DNA of 64,000 bases from Brevundimonas sp. (GTDB lineage: Bacteria; Pseudomonadota; Alphaproteobacteria; Caulobacterales; Caulobacteraceae). The notes under the pieces were generated by a model that was not told the origin of the DNA, made no database searches, and worked only from the letters and a program-made list of their open reading frames with translations. A program made the position numbers and the translations under genes. Positions 1-8,883 of the stretch are shown piece by piece. The stretch covers positions 1-64,000 of the forward strand of contig JAPZRF010000008.1 of NCBI GenBank assembly GCA_027531145.1, written 5' to 3'. How positions within the stretch are numbered: position 1 is the stretch's first letter; every line of letters starts with the position of its first letter.

Positions 1-114
1 GCCGTGCGGCTGAACCCCGCGGCCGGCCGGCTGCGCAACCTGATCAGCTCCACCGGCCGGCCGCTACCGCCGGCGCTGGAGATCAGCTACCAACCCCCCG
101 GGCTCTCACAATGA
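1..114 (+). CDS. 3' end of an unidentified protein (C-terminal 37 aa only)
   Basis: Open frame 1 from the window edge: ...AVRLNPAAGRLRNLISSTGRPLPPALEISYQPPGLSQ* ending TGA at 112-114; truncated by window. Confidence 0.4.
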   Translation, partial: AVRLNPAAGRLRNLISSTGRPLPPALEISYQPPGLSQ

Positions 115-162
115 TCGAGGGACCGGCGGGGGGCAGGTCAATCGCAACTCAGAGGACCGACA

Positions 163-459
163 ATGACTCCCAAGGATTCCATCCGCGCCGCGGCGCGCAA
201 GCAGCATTACCTGTCCCGCGACAATCTCGATCTCTTGGAGATCGACGCATTGGGGGTTCGGGAGGAGAGGTTCAGCATCTTCAATAGGAACATTGATATC
301 CAGCCAAGCGGCGCGTTCGTTGGATTGGGCCGGCTGAGGTTCGCGGTGACTGACGGGAGTGGAGTTATGACGGGGCGGTCGTCTTGCGAGGCTCATTTCT
401 CCGGCCGGCTCACGAGCGACGGTGCCGAAATCCATTCGGTCGCGGTCGAGGAGTTCTGA
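163..459 (+). CDS. hypothetical protein (98 aa)
   Basis: ORF MTPKDSIRAAARKQHYLSRDNLDLLEIDALG...; no recognised domain. Confidence 0.4.
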   Translation: MTPKDSIRAAARKQHYLSRDNLDLLEIDALGVREERFSIFNRNIDIQPSGAFVGLGRLRFAVTDGSGVMTGRSSCEAHFSGRLTSDGAEIHSVAVEEF

Positions 460-668
460 ACCTTCGAGTGGTGCGCGCTTCGGTCTGGCCCTGGCGCGCG
501 CGCCCACGCAGAGAGATAATGGTAGGCGCCCCTATTGACGTGTCTATCAGCGGTGTCGCTCCCGACCGGGGCCGGGATGGAACCCGGCTGAAGTCGGTCA
601 AGAGACGGCGCAACGCCCGAAGAGCTCCGTCGGCAAACGCCTGCCGGAAAACCTCTGAGGACACCTCA

Positions 669-2042
669 ATGGAAGACCAAAACTCTACTGCAGCCGCCCG
701 TTCGGGCCTGGCTTCGGCACCGGTCGTGATGATGCGACCGCCGGGCGAACTGAAGCCGGCGAGGCGTAACGCGCGCACGCACTCGCAAAAGCAGATCGCA
801 CAGCTCGCGGCCTCGATCCGAAAGTTCGGGTTTACGAACCCGGTGCTGACCGACAATGCCGGATGTATCGTCGCCGGGCACGGCAGGGTGGAGGCGGCGA
901 AGCTGCTGGGGCTGGCGCTCGTGCCGACGCTGCCGCTGTCGCATCTGTCTGAACTGGATGTCCGGGCCTATGCCCTGGCCGATAACCGACTGGCCGAAAA
1001 TTCCGGCTGGGATGACGAGCTGCTGCGGATCGAGCTTGGCGAACTGGAGGAGATCGTGCCGTTCGATCTCGAACTCACTGGCTTCTCCACTGGAGAAATC
1101 GATGTGCTGCTGGATCCGCCGACGAAGGAGGAGCGGCTGAGCGAAACGCCCGAGCCGAAGCGGGCGACGGCCGGGGTGGAGCGCGGCGATCTGTGGCTGC
1201 TTGGCGAGCACCGAATGCTTTGCGGCGACGCCCGCGAGCCGGCGGACTTCGCGAAGCTGATGGGGGAGGAAAGGGCGCGGATGGTCTTCTCCGATCCACC
1301 GTACAATGTGCCGATCGATGGCTTCGTCGGAGGGCTTGGTGGAGTGAAGCACCAGGAGTTCGCGATGGCGTCGGGTGAGATGAGCCCGCAGCAGTTCACT
1401 GTCTTCCTGGCGACGGCCTTCCGAAACGCCGCCGAGGTCAGTCTGGACGGGGCCGTACACTATCAGTGCATGGACTGGCGGCACATTGAGGAGATGATGG
1501 CGGCCGGACGGCAGGTCTACTCAGGTTTGCTGAACCTCTGCGTCTGGTCGAAGGACTCAGCCGGGATGGGGAGCTTCTACCGGAGCCAGCATGAGCTGGT
1601 GTTCGTGTGGAAGGTCGGGGAGGGCGCGCACCTGAATACCGTCGAGCTCGGAGCGAACGGACGTTATCGGACGAATGTCTGGAACTGCCGCGGTGTGAGG
1701 AAGACCGGCGGCCGGTCGGAGCTCGAATTGCACCCGACTGTGAAGCCGGTGCCTCTTATTCTCGAGGCGATTAAGGACGCCTCGAAGCGCGGAGATCTCG
1801 TGCTCGACTGCTTCGGCGGTTCTGGCTCGACGCTGATTGCGGCTGAGCGCGGGAAGAGGAAGGCCAGGCTGATCGAATACGAACCGAAGTACTGCGAGGT
1901 GACGATCTGGCGGTGGGAAAAGCAGACTGGGAAGAAGGCGGTTCTTGCTGAGACGGGCGAGACCTACGCCGAAGTCCAGGCCCGAAGGAATGCCGAGATG
2001 GACGCGATCGCCGATGCGGCTCTGGAACTGGAGGCGGCGTGA
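669..2042 (+). CDS. ParB/Srx N-terminal domain fused to site-specific DNA methyltransferase (beta-class N4C/N6A)
   Basis: MEDQNSTAAARS...; ParB-like NARTHSQKQIAQLAASIRKFGFTNPVLTD...IVAGHGRVEAAKLLGL; MTase motif IV FSDPPYNVP followed by motif I LDCFGGSGSTLIAAE (beta order). ORF track starts at 384, but ATG at 669 fits the domain. Confidence 0.9.
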   Translation: MEDQNSTAAARSGLASAPVVMMRPPGELKPARRNARTHSQKQIAQLAASIRKFGFTNPVLTDNAGCIVAGHGRVEAAKLLGLALVPTLPLSHLSELDVRAYALADNRLAENSGWDDELLRIELGELEEIVPFDLELTGFSTGEIDVLLDPPTKEERLSETPEPKRATAGVERGDLWLLGEHRMLCGDAREPADFAKLMGEERARMVFSDPPYNVPIDGFVGGLGGVKHQEFAMASGEMSPQQFTVFLATAFRNAAEVSLDGAVHYQCMDWRHIEEMMAAGRQVYSGLLNLCVWSKDSAGMGSFYRSQHELVFVWKVGEGAHLNTVELGANGRYRTNVWNCRGVRKTGGRSELELHPTVKPVPLILEAIKDASKRGDLVLDCFGGSGSTLIAAERGKRKARLIEYEPKYCEVTIWRWEKQTGKKAVLAETGETYAEVQARRNAEMDAIADAALELEAA

Positions 2043-2518
2043 TGGCGGAGCGCAACGAGAAGGGTCAGTTCGAGAAGGGGCAGACCGGTAACCCGCTTGG
2101 ACGGGGCGCGAAGCGGCAGCGACGCCACCGCTTGCCAGTCTCGAACCGTCTGACGGCCTTTGAAGTCGCGGAAATGCCGATCGAGATGAAGGGGCGAGAC
2201 GGCGAGATGGAACTGACCACCTACTACCGAGGCGTTCTGATCGCGATGGCGCGTAAGGGGATGGGGGGGCATGCGCCGTCGCAGCGGGCGTTTCTGGAAC
2301 AGGTGGATCGTGCGGCGGCGGCGTACGGCGACAATCACGCTCTGATCCAGTTCCTCTTCCGGGAGACGGCGCGGCTCGAGACGCTAGTCGATCAGTACGA
2401 GGCGATCGCGGTGACGAGGCGGACGGGGGTACTCGAGGCCTCTCAGGAGGAATGGGATCGGCGAACGGCCGAGCTGAACCGGAAGTGGGAGCAGAGGAAG
2501 CAGATCGGTTTCACCTGA
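2042..2518 (+). CDS. DUF5681 domain-containing protein
   Basis: MAERNEKGQFEKGQTGNPLGRGAKRQRR: characteristic N-terminal G-Q-F-x-K-G-x-x-G-N-P motif. Confidence 0.75.
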   Translation: MAERNEKGQFEKGQTGNPLGRGAKRQRRHRLPVSNRLTAFEVAEMPIEMKGRDGEMELTTYYRGVLIAMARKGMGGHAPSQRAFLEQVDRAAAAYGDNHALIQFLFRETARLETLVDQYEAIAVTRRTGVLEASQEEWDRRTAELNRKWEQRKQIGFT

Positions 2519-3412
2519 TCAGCCGGTCGGAAGTAATGCTCTGAGGCGTTGGTAGGCCTCGTCGAACCAGAGTTGGTGCTCGGCGCTCAGATCGGTCCCG
2601 GCGAACCTGAGGCGGCGGTGTTCGATGAACATCGCCGCCCACAGGTCCGAGGCCAGCAGGTCCGGAACATCGAGGTTCGGCCTAGGGGCCGCAAGCGCGG
2701 TCTGGATCGCGTAGGGATCGGTCAGGCCCGCCAAGGCGTACCCGTCGACCAGATGGGTGAACTCCCCCATCTCGTCCTCGACCAGCCCCTCGGGCAGGGC
2801 GTCGAACTGGCCAAGCCGCAATAGTCTCGCCCAGGCAGGCGAAGTCGGTGGCGAGGACAGCTGCCCGGCCAGATGCGCGCGAAGCCGGTGGAGATCACGT
2901 GTTCGCTCGTCGCCAAACAGCAGGTCCAGCAGCGCGTCCATCGTCTCGACAGAGCTGAACCGCGACCGGGTAAGCTGTCGCAGTCCCGGCCGCTCGGCCT
3001 TGACGCCCTGGCTGTCGGCCTTGGTGTGGCGCACGGCGCGATCGCCGAGCGGAGGCAGCGGCTCGCCGGGGGAGCCGCCGAACCAGCGGTACCGGGTGGT
3101 GGTGAAGGTCTCCGGATCGATAAGCATCCAGACGACGCAGCCGGACGGCTTGCTCGCCAGTTCGACGTTGATGTCCACATGGGCGCGCTTGCCGCTGGCC
3201 CGCATCGCCTTCAGTTGAACGTGTCGGAGGATGCCGTCGGCCTCAAGGACGAGGTCGTAGCCGGCCCCGTCGTACTCGGCCCGCAGCACCTCGCACCGGC
3301 GGCCCGCCTTCAGAAGTGCACGGGTCAGGTCGCCGAGGAAGAGATGCTCGAACACCTTCTCGCGCAGCACCGAGGCATGCGGCGACCAGGGATCGAAGGC
3401 GGGCAGGGGCAT
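2519..3412 (-). CDS. uncharacterised protein with candidate PD-(D/E)XK nuclease-like N-terminal core
   Basis: MPLPAFDPWSPHASVLREKVFEHLFLGDLTRALLKAGRRCEVLRAEYDGAGYDLVLEADGILRHVQLKA: YDLVLE...VQLKA resembles the D-x(n)-(E/Q)xK core. Alternative ATG at 3442. Confidence 0.5.
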   Translation of the reverse strand: MPLPAFDPWSPHASVLREKVFEHLFLGDLTRALLKAGRRCEVLRAEYDGAGYDLVLEADGILRHVQLKAMRASGKRAHVDINVELASKPSGCVVWMLIDPETFTTTRYRWFGGSPGEPLPPLGDRAVRHTKADSQGVKAERPGLRQLTRSRFSSVETMDALLDLLFGDERTRDLHRLRAHLAGQLSSPPTSPAWARLLRLGQFDALPEGLVEDEMGEFTHLVDGYALAGLTDPYAIQTALAAPRPNLDVPDLLASDLWAAMFIEHRRLRFAGTDLSAEHQLWFDEAYQRLRALLPTG

Positions 3413-3528
3413 GTGAATACTATTCGTCTCAGGTAGCCCCATCAGCCATCGAACGCCGGCGACATCAACCGAGAATGAGATGAGTGGACTGTAGATGATC
3501 AGGCTGCGTCCGACGCCTTCTCGCCGCG

Positions 3529-3732
3529 ATGGAGATCGCGAACAGACTGGCCGAACGGGTGCGCGCACTGCGCCGCGAGAAGGGCTGGTCGCAGGAGGAG
3601 CTGGCCCATCGGGCAGGCCTGCACCGCACCTTCATCAGTCAGGTGGAGCGGGCGGTGAAGAACACGACCATCGCCGCCACGGAAAAGAACGCCCGCGCCC
3701 TCGAGGTCAAGATGGGCAACCTTCTCGACTAG
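3529..3732 (+). CDS. XRE-family helix-turn-helix regulator (67 aa)
   Basis: MEIANRLAERVRALRREKGWSQEELAHRAGLHRTFISQVERAVKNTTIAATEKNARALEVKMGNLLD: classic HTH_3. Confidence 0.9.
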   Translation: MEIANRLAERVRALRREKGWSQEELAHRAGLHRTFISQVERAVKNTTIAATEKNARALEVKMGNLLD

Positions 3733-3792
3733 AGTCCCGACGGGCGTGGCTCATCGGCGAGACGCATGGCTTCGTCACGGGACGGAGGTCCC

Positions 3793-4002
3793 ATGATCCA
3801 CCCCGAGGTTGCTGACGAAGCCGTCGGCCTGTTGCTGATGCTGGTCGCCGACCTTGGCGAGGAGGCCGCGTCTCTGGCGGTCACGGCCCCCGTTGATCTC
3901 ACCCAGCGCTTCGCCCGACTGCGTCAACTCGGCGAGGATCAGGCCGTCATCGCCGCGGCCGGCAAGGCTGTGCTCCGCAATCGGCGGCCTCCCGCTGAAT
4001 AA
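3793..4002 (+). CDS. hypothetical protein
   Basis: MIHPEVADEAVGLLLMLVADLGEEAASLAVTAPVDLTQRFARLRQLGEDQAVIAAAGKAVLRNRRPPAE. Confidence 0.45.
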   Translation: MIHPEVADEAVGLLLMLVADLGEEAASLAVTAPVDLTQRFARLRQLGEDQAVIAAAGKAVLRNRRPPAE

Positions 4003-4144
4003 CGGGCGATACCGCTGGACTTCACCCTCGAACGGAGTGTGTTGGAGAGGCCGGCGCGGAGGACGCCCGGCCCGCTCCGAAGGCCGCTGGCCGCCGGGGC
4101 TTCAGGTCATGCGGCCGGTCCTGGCCGCAGCTAGGAGCCTCGAC

Positions 4145-4630
4145 ATGACCGACCTCACCCTCTCTTCCGCCCAACGCATCCTGCTGCAGCGCGTGGCCGT
4201 CTCCGGACCCGACGGGTTCGAAATCGCCCCGCGCGCCCGCGCCAGCGCCGCCATCCTCGTCGGGCACGGCCTGCTCGACGGTGCCGACGATCTCTACCAC
4301 GCGACGCCGGCCGGGCGGCAAGCTCTCGGACTGGCTGAGGAGCCGGAGCACCCTACGGCCGCAGAACCCGAGGTGCGAGCCGCCGATCAGCAAGAGCCTC
4401 CCACTAGCCGCGCGCCCCGCGACGGCACCAAGGCCGCCCAGGTCGTGGCGATGCTGAGCCAGCCAGACGGCGTGACGGTCTCCCGGATCTCCGAGGCAAC
4501 CGGCTGGCTGCCTCACTCGGTGCGAGGGTTTCTCGCCGGGGCGCTGAAGAAGACCCACGGGATGGCCGCGGTCTCCGAAGCGGCCGAGGGCGGTCGGGTC
4601 TACCGCCTGGCCGCCGGGGGCACCCGGTGA
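4145..4630 (+). CDS. DUF3489 domain-containing protein
   Basis: C-terminal GTKAAQVVAMLSQPDGVTVSRISEATGWLPHSVRGFLAGALKKTHG motif typical of DUF3489; ATGA-type overlap with the next gene. Confidence 0.85.
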   Translation: MTDLTLSSAQRILLQRVAVSGPDGFEIAPRARASAAILVGHGLLDGADDLYHATPAGRQALGLAEEPEHPTAAEPEVRAADQQEPPTSRAPRDGTKAAQVVAMLSQPDGVTVSRISEATGWLPHSVRGFLAGALKKTHGMAAVSEAAEGGRVYRLAAGGTR

Positions 4631-5031
4631 CCCCGGACGAAGCCGCAAGGTCGCTGGAAGGCCTGTCGCTGCAGGAGCTGCGCGAGGCCTGGCGCCGCCA
4701 CGGCTTCGGCGCTCCTCCAAAGTTGCGCGCGCCGGACCTTCTCCGCCGCTGCCTGGCCTGGCTGATCCAGACCCGCGCCTATGGCGGCATCTCTCCGGAA
4801 CTTCGCCGCCAGCTGCGCGGCGAGGGGCGCCTGGGCGATGGTCTGGAACCGGGAGCCCGCATCGTGCGCGAATGGGCCGGGGTCCGCCACGAGGTCGAAG
4901 TGATGGAGGGCGGCGGCTATCTCTATGCCGGTCGCAGGTGGAGCTCGCTGTCGCCCATCGCCTTCGAGATTACCGGCACGAAGTGGAACGGCCCGGCCTT
5001 CTTCGGCCTGCGGCGGGCCGGCAAGACATGA
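4627..5031 (+). CDS. DUF2924 domain-containing protein
   Basis: LSLQELREAWRRHGFGAPPKLRAPDLLRRCLAWLIQ...LRPGTRIVREW-like; conserved position directly upstream of a serine recombinase. Confidence 0.85.
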   Translation: MTPDEAARSLEGLSLQELREAWRRHGFGAPPKLRAPDLLRRCLAWLIQTRAYGGISPELRRQLRGEGRLGDGLEPGARIVREWAGVRHEVEVMEGGGYLYAGRRWSSLSPIAFEITGTKWNGPAFFGLRRAGKT

Positions 5032-6614
5032 GCGAGCGGACGCTTCGATGTGCGATCTACACGCGCAAGAGCTCGGAGGAGGGCCTCGACCAGAGCTTCA
5101 ACTCGCTCGACGCCCAGCGCGAGGCCTGTGCCGCCTATATCGCCTCGCAGAAGGGCGAGGGGTGGCTGGGCCTGCCCGGCCGCTACGATGACGGCGGCTA
5201 CTCCGGCGGCAACATGGAGCGGCCGGGTCTGACCCGGCTGCTCTCTGACATTGAGGCGGGTCGTATCGATGTGGTGGTCGTCTACAAGGTCGATCGCCTG
5301 ACCCGGTCGCTGTCGGACTTCGCCCGGATCGTCGATCGCTTCGACAGGCGCGGCGTCAGCTTTGTCTCGGTGACCCAAGCCTTCAACACCACGACGTCGA
5401 TGGGCCGGCTGACGTTGAACGTGCTTCTTTCCTTCGCCCAGTTCGAACGTGAGGTCACCGGCGAGCGCATCCGCGACAAGATCGCGGCCTCCAAGAAGAA
5501 GGGCATGTGGATGGGCGGCAATGCGCCGCTCGGCTACATCGGCCATGAGCGGACGCTGAAGATCATCCCGGAAGAAGCCGCGATCGTCCGCTGGTGCTTC
5601 GCCCGCTACCTGGAGCTCGGCTCGGTCCACGTGCTGCAGCGGGAGATGAAGGACCGGGGCATCGTCTCCCGGGTTCGCACCTCGGCGGCGGGGCGAACCA
5701 CTGGCGGGCAGCCGTTCGGGCGAGGCTCGGTGTTCCACCTGCTCAGGAACCGGCTGTATGTCGGCGAGATCGTCCACGGCGACAAGGTCTGGCCGGGGTT
5801 GCACGAACCTATCGTCGACCGGGAGACGTTCGAGGCGGTGCAGACCCTCCTCACCAAGTCCACTACGCCGCGTCGGGTGCGGGCAAAGCAATCGCCGGCG
5901 TCGCTGACAGGCCTGATCCACGATGCGACTGGCGGGCTGATGAGCCCCGTCACCGCCCGGCACAGCGGAAACACCTGGCGCTACTACGTGTCCTCCAGGC
6001 TGCAGAAGGGCGTGGGCGTCGCCATGCCGCCGGATGGCCTCAAGCGGATAGCTGCGGTTCCGGTCGAGGAACTGGTCGCCGGTGCCCTGCGCGAGCTGAT
6101 CGGAGACCCGACCGCATCATGGGCAGTCCTGCGCGAGCTGATCACCAAAGTTACGGTCCACACCGATCGTATCGCCCTCGCCCTCACCATCGAGGCGCGG
6201 GCACGGGCCGTGCGAGACATCCCGCCCCCGGCTGCGGACGGGTCAACCACGCTGGTCGTATCGGCAAAGCTCCAGAAGCGCGCCGGACGGGTCTGGCTGG
6301 AGGCCGGTGCCTCCGGTCGCACCGAGCGGCGGCGGATCGATCGAACTCTTGTCGCGGGCCTGCGTCGCGCTCACCGGGAGCTCGCGAAGGTCGGGATCCA
6401 GCCTTCGGGACGAACACCCTCCTCGCTCAACTGCCAGGGAATCGATGACCGGCACACGCGAAGGCTCGCGACTCTCGCGTTTCTTGCGCCCGACATTCAG
6501 GTGGCGATCCTGGAGGGGCATCAGCCCGTTGGCGTCACCCTCAAGGATCTGATCGAACGGCCTCTACCCCTGTCGTGGCAAGATCAGCGCATCGCGCTCG
6601 GCATTACGGCCTGA
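5028..6614 (+). CDS. large serine recombinase (resolvase N-terminal + recombinase domain)
   Basis: MSERTLRCAIYTRKSSEEGLDQSFNSLDAQREACAAYI...VYKVDRLTRSLSDFARIVDRFDRRGVSFVSVTQAFNTTTSMGRLTLNVLLSFAQFEREVTGERIRDKIAASKKKGMWMGG. Confidence 0.95.
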   Translation: MSERTLRCAIYTRKSSEEGLDQSFNSLDAQREACAAYIASQKGEGWLGLPGRYDDGGYSGGNMERPGLTRLLSDIEAGRIDVVVVYKVDRLTRSLSDFARIVDRFDRRGVSFVSVTQAFNTTTSMGRLTLNVLLSFAQFEREVTGERIRDKIAASKKKGMWMGGNAPLGYIGHERTLKIIPEEAAIVRWCFARYLELGSVHVLQREMKDRGIVSRVRTSAAGRTTGGQPFGRGSVFHLLRNRLYVGEIVHGDKVWPGLHEPIVDRETFEAVQTLLTKSTTPRRVRAKQSPASLTGLIHDATGGLMSPVTARHSGNTWRYYVSSRLQKGVGVAMPPDGLKRIAAVPVEELVAGALRELIGDPTASWAVLRELITKVTVHTDRIALALTIEARARAVRDIPPPAADGSTTLVVSAKLQKRAGRVWLEAGASGRTERRRIDRTLVAGLRRAHRELAKVGIQPSGRTPSSLNCQGIDDRHTRRLATLAFLAPDIQVAILEGHQPVGVTLKDLIERPLPLSWQDQRIALGITA

Positions 6615-6992
6615 TTGAGGGCGGAACACGTCCAGATCGAGCCGATTACACGTCCTGAAAACGAGCGGATCAGGCCCTGTTACCTGCCTGATAAATTGCG
6701 CACTCGTTCACCCATGTCTGGATCAGGAAGGCAGGCGCGGCGGGCGTTTGAGGACCAATGAGCGTATACGTCGGCTCGACGTCAAGGTCCAAAAATCGTC
6801 GGAACAGGCCGAACAGGCATCTAGCAAACCGGGTGTGGCGCAATGCGACCAGAGAGCGCCATCTGGAATGAGCCCAGATAGGCCTGGATGCGAGGGCGGG
6901 AGGTGACAGTGGTACCGGAAGCAGGGCGCAAGCCCCGCCCCACGCGGCACATTTGCGCGGGTCGGCTGTTCAAGACAGCTAGGCCAAGAAGG

Positions 6993-7082
<90 letters not shown>

Positions 7083-7161
7083 GCGCGCCGACAGGCCCTT
7101 GGGGCGAGTGAGACGCGGTGTGTAGTCAAGCGAGGCGCGCGCCGCAAGGGGTCTGTGCGGC

Positions 7162-8121
7162 TCAGCGCAGGGCGGGCAGGGCAAGGCCCGGGGCGTGCCC
7201 GTCCTCAGGGGCTCCGAGGCGGGCGGTGAACAGCTCGGCGGGCCTGCCGCCGGTGCCGGTGGTGGTTCGCCCGAGGGGGGCGACGAGGCCGGTGCGCTCG
7301 ACACCGCGGCGGAAGTTCTGCTTGTGCAGGCGCAGGCCCGAGACCGCCTCGGCGGCGGCCTGCAGCTGCGACAGGGTGAAGGTCTCGGGTGCCAGGTCGA
7401 ACAGCACCGGTCGGTAGCGCAGCTTGCTGCGCAGCCGGCCGAGGCCGGTGGCGAGGATGCGGCGATGGTCCGACTCCATCGGCTGGCCCAGAAGCGGGGC
7501 GTCGTCAGCGGCCGGCGGCTCCGGCCGGTCACGCGCCGCCTCGGCGACGAGGCCGGCCTCATAGAGCAGCTCGTAGCGGTCGAGCACAGCCGCCTCGTTC
7601 CAGCCGGCATCGTCCTCCAGCGCGAACAGGGCCTCGACGCGGCGGCGGCGGCGCTCGCCGGGCTCGGCGTCGGCCCAGGCGCGCAGGCGCGGGGCGAGGA
7701 ACTCGTCGATCAGGGGCAGCCGGCCGGCGCGCGGCGCCTCCCACGGGAAGAAGCTCTCAACCGGCCGCCAGCGGGCGTCGGCGCTGGGCGGGGCGAGGGC
7801 GTCGCGTGTCAGGGCCAGATAGCCGACCGAGACCTGGCGCGCCGGATCGCCGGCCGGGGCGGCGCGCGGCGTGTCGCGGCCGGCGTCGCCGAAGGTGTAG
7901 AGCTGCTCGACGAAGCCCAGCCGGAAGCCGGTTTGGGCCGTGACGAAGGCGCGCAGGGCCAGCTCGAAGGTGCGGTGCCGGGTCGGATCGAAGGGGCCGA
8001 ATGGCAGGCCGGGGGCGACTTCCTGGGCGTGGGTGGTGAGCACCGACAGCCCGGGCCCGTCGAGGACGAAGATGACGGCGGACAGGCCGATCCTGACCCC
8101 GATGTCGCCGCGCCCCGCCAT
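7162..8121 (-). CDS. NUDIX-domain protein / NAD regulator-like (NrtR-type C-terminal region)
   Basis: GVRIGLSAVIFVLDGPGLSVLTTHAQEVAPGLPFGPFDPTRHRTFELALRAFV...; NUDIX-like start and winged-helix-like C-terminus. Confidence 0.6.
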   Translation of the reverse strand: MAGRGDIGVRIGLSAVIFVLDGPGLSVLTTHAQEVAPGLPFGPFDPTRHRTFELALRAFVTAQTGFRLGFVEQLYTFGDAGRDTPRAAPAGDPARQVSVGYLALTRDALAPPSADARWRPVESFFPWEAPRAGRLPLIDEFLAPRLRAWADAEPGERRRRRVEALFALEDDAGWNEAAVLDRYELLYEAGLVAEAARDRPEPPAADDAPLLGQPMESDHRRILATGLGRLRSKLRYRPVLFDLAPETFTLSQLQAAAEAVSGLRLHKQNFRRGVERTGLVAPLGRTTTGTGGRPAELFTARLGAPEDGHAPGLALPALR

Positions 8122-8123
8122 GG

Positions 8124-8831
8124 CTATTCGGTGTGCCAGGCGTCCGGCCCCGGCAGCAGGCCGCAGGCCTCGGCCAGCACCCGGTAACGCTCGAGGTAGC
8201 GGGCCTGGGCCTGGCTGGCGGGCAGGGGCTCGAGCGCGGTGATGGTCCCCGGCGGGGGCGGGCCGAACAGCCTGATCGCCTCGTCGTGGCCGAAGCCGGC
8301 CAGTTGCGTCGCCTCAAGGAAGGCGCAGGCCCGGTCAGCCTTCTTGATCAGCGTCTTGATCGGCGGCGGGGTCTTCGCCGGCAGGCCGAAACGGACGTGG
8401 ATGGCACCCTCCAGCCGGGTCTCGAAGTCCTTGTAGCTGAGGCCCAGCGCCGCCTTGAATGGCGAAATCATGTCGCCGATGACGTATTCAGAGGCGTCGT
8501 GCAGCAGCGCTGCCAGGCGCCAGCGCGGCTCCAGCCCCGGCTTGAGGTGGTGGGCAATCTCCTCGACGATGACACTGTGCTGGGCCACCGACAGGGGGTG
8601 ATCGCCGACGGTTTGGCCATTCCAGCGGGCCACGCGGGCGAGGCCGTGGGCGATATCCTCGATCTCGATGTCCAGCGGCGAGGGGTCGAGCAGGTCGAGT
8701 CTGCGGCCAGACAACATCCGTTGCCACGCACGCGGCGGCTTTGCGCGGGGCCCCGGCGTGCGCACCGGCTTCGGTGAAGTCTGGGGGGTGGGGCTGGAAG
8801 GGGCGGGGCGAGCGAACACGTCGGGCGACAC
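8124..8831 (-). CDS. HD-domain phosphohydrolase (YfbR-like)
   Basis: LSVAQHSVIVEEIAHHLKPGLEPRWRLAALLHDASEYVIGDMISPFKAALG: H...HD...D pattern. Confidence 0.85.
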   Translation of the reverse strand: MSPDVFARPAPSSPTPQTSPKPVRTPGPRAKPPRAWQRMLSGRRLDLLDPSPLDIEIEDIAHGLARVARWNGQTVGDHPLSVAQHSVIVEEIAHHLKPGLEPRWRLAALLHDASEYVIGDMISPFKAALGLSYKDFETRLEGAIHVRFGLPAKTPPPIKTLIKKADRACAFLEATQLAGFGHDEAIRLFGPPPPGTITALEPLPASQAQARYLERYRVLAEACGLLPGPDAWHTE

Positions 8832-8883
8832 CGGATGCGGGACGGAGGTGTCAGGTGGCGCATCCGGCGGCGGGGATCAACGA

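Noticed and set aside
669-3732. Complete type II restriction-modification system with controller protein
   Set aside because: Methyltransferase is a ParB fusion typical of orphan phage enzymes and the nuclease assignment is only a motif guess; kept as a hypothesis, not a call.
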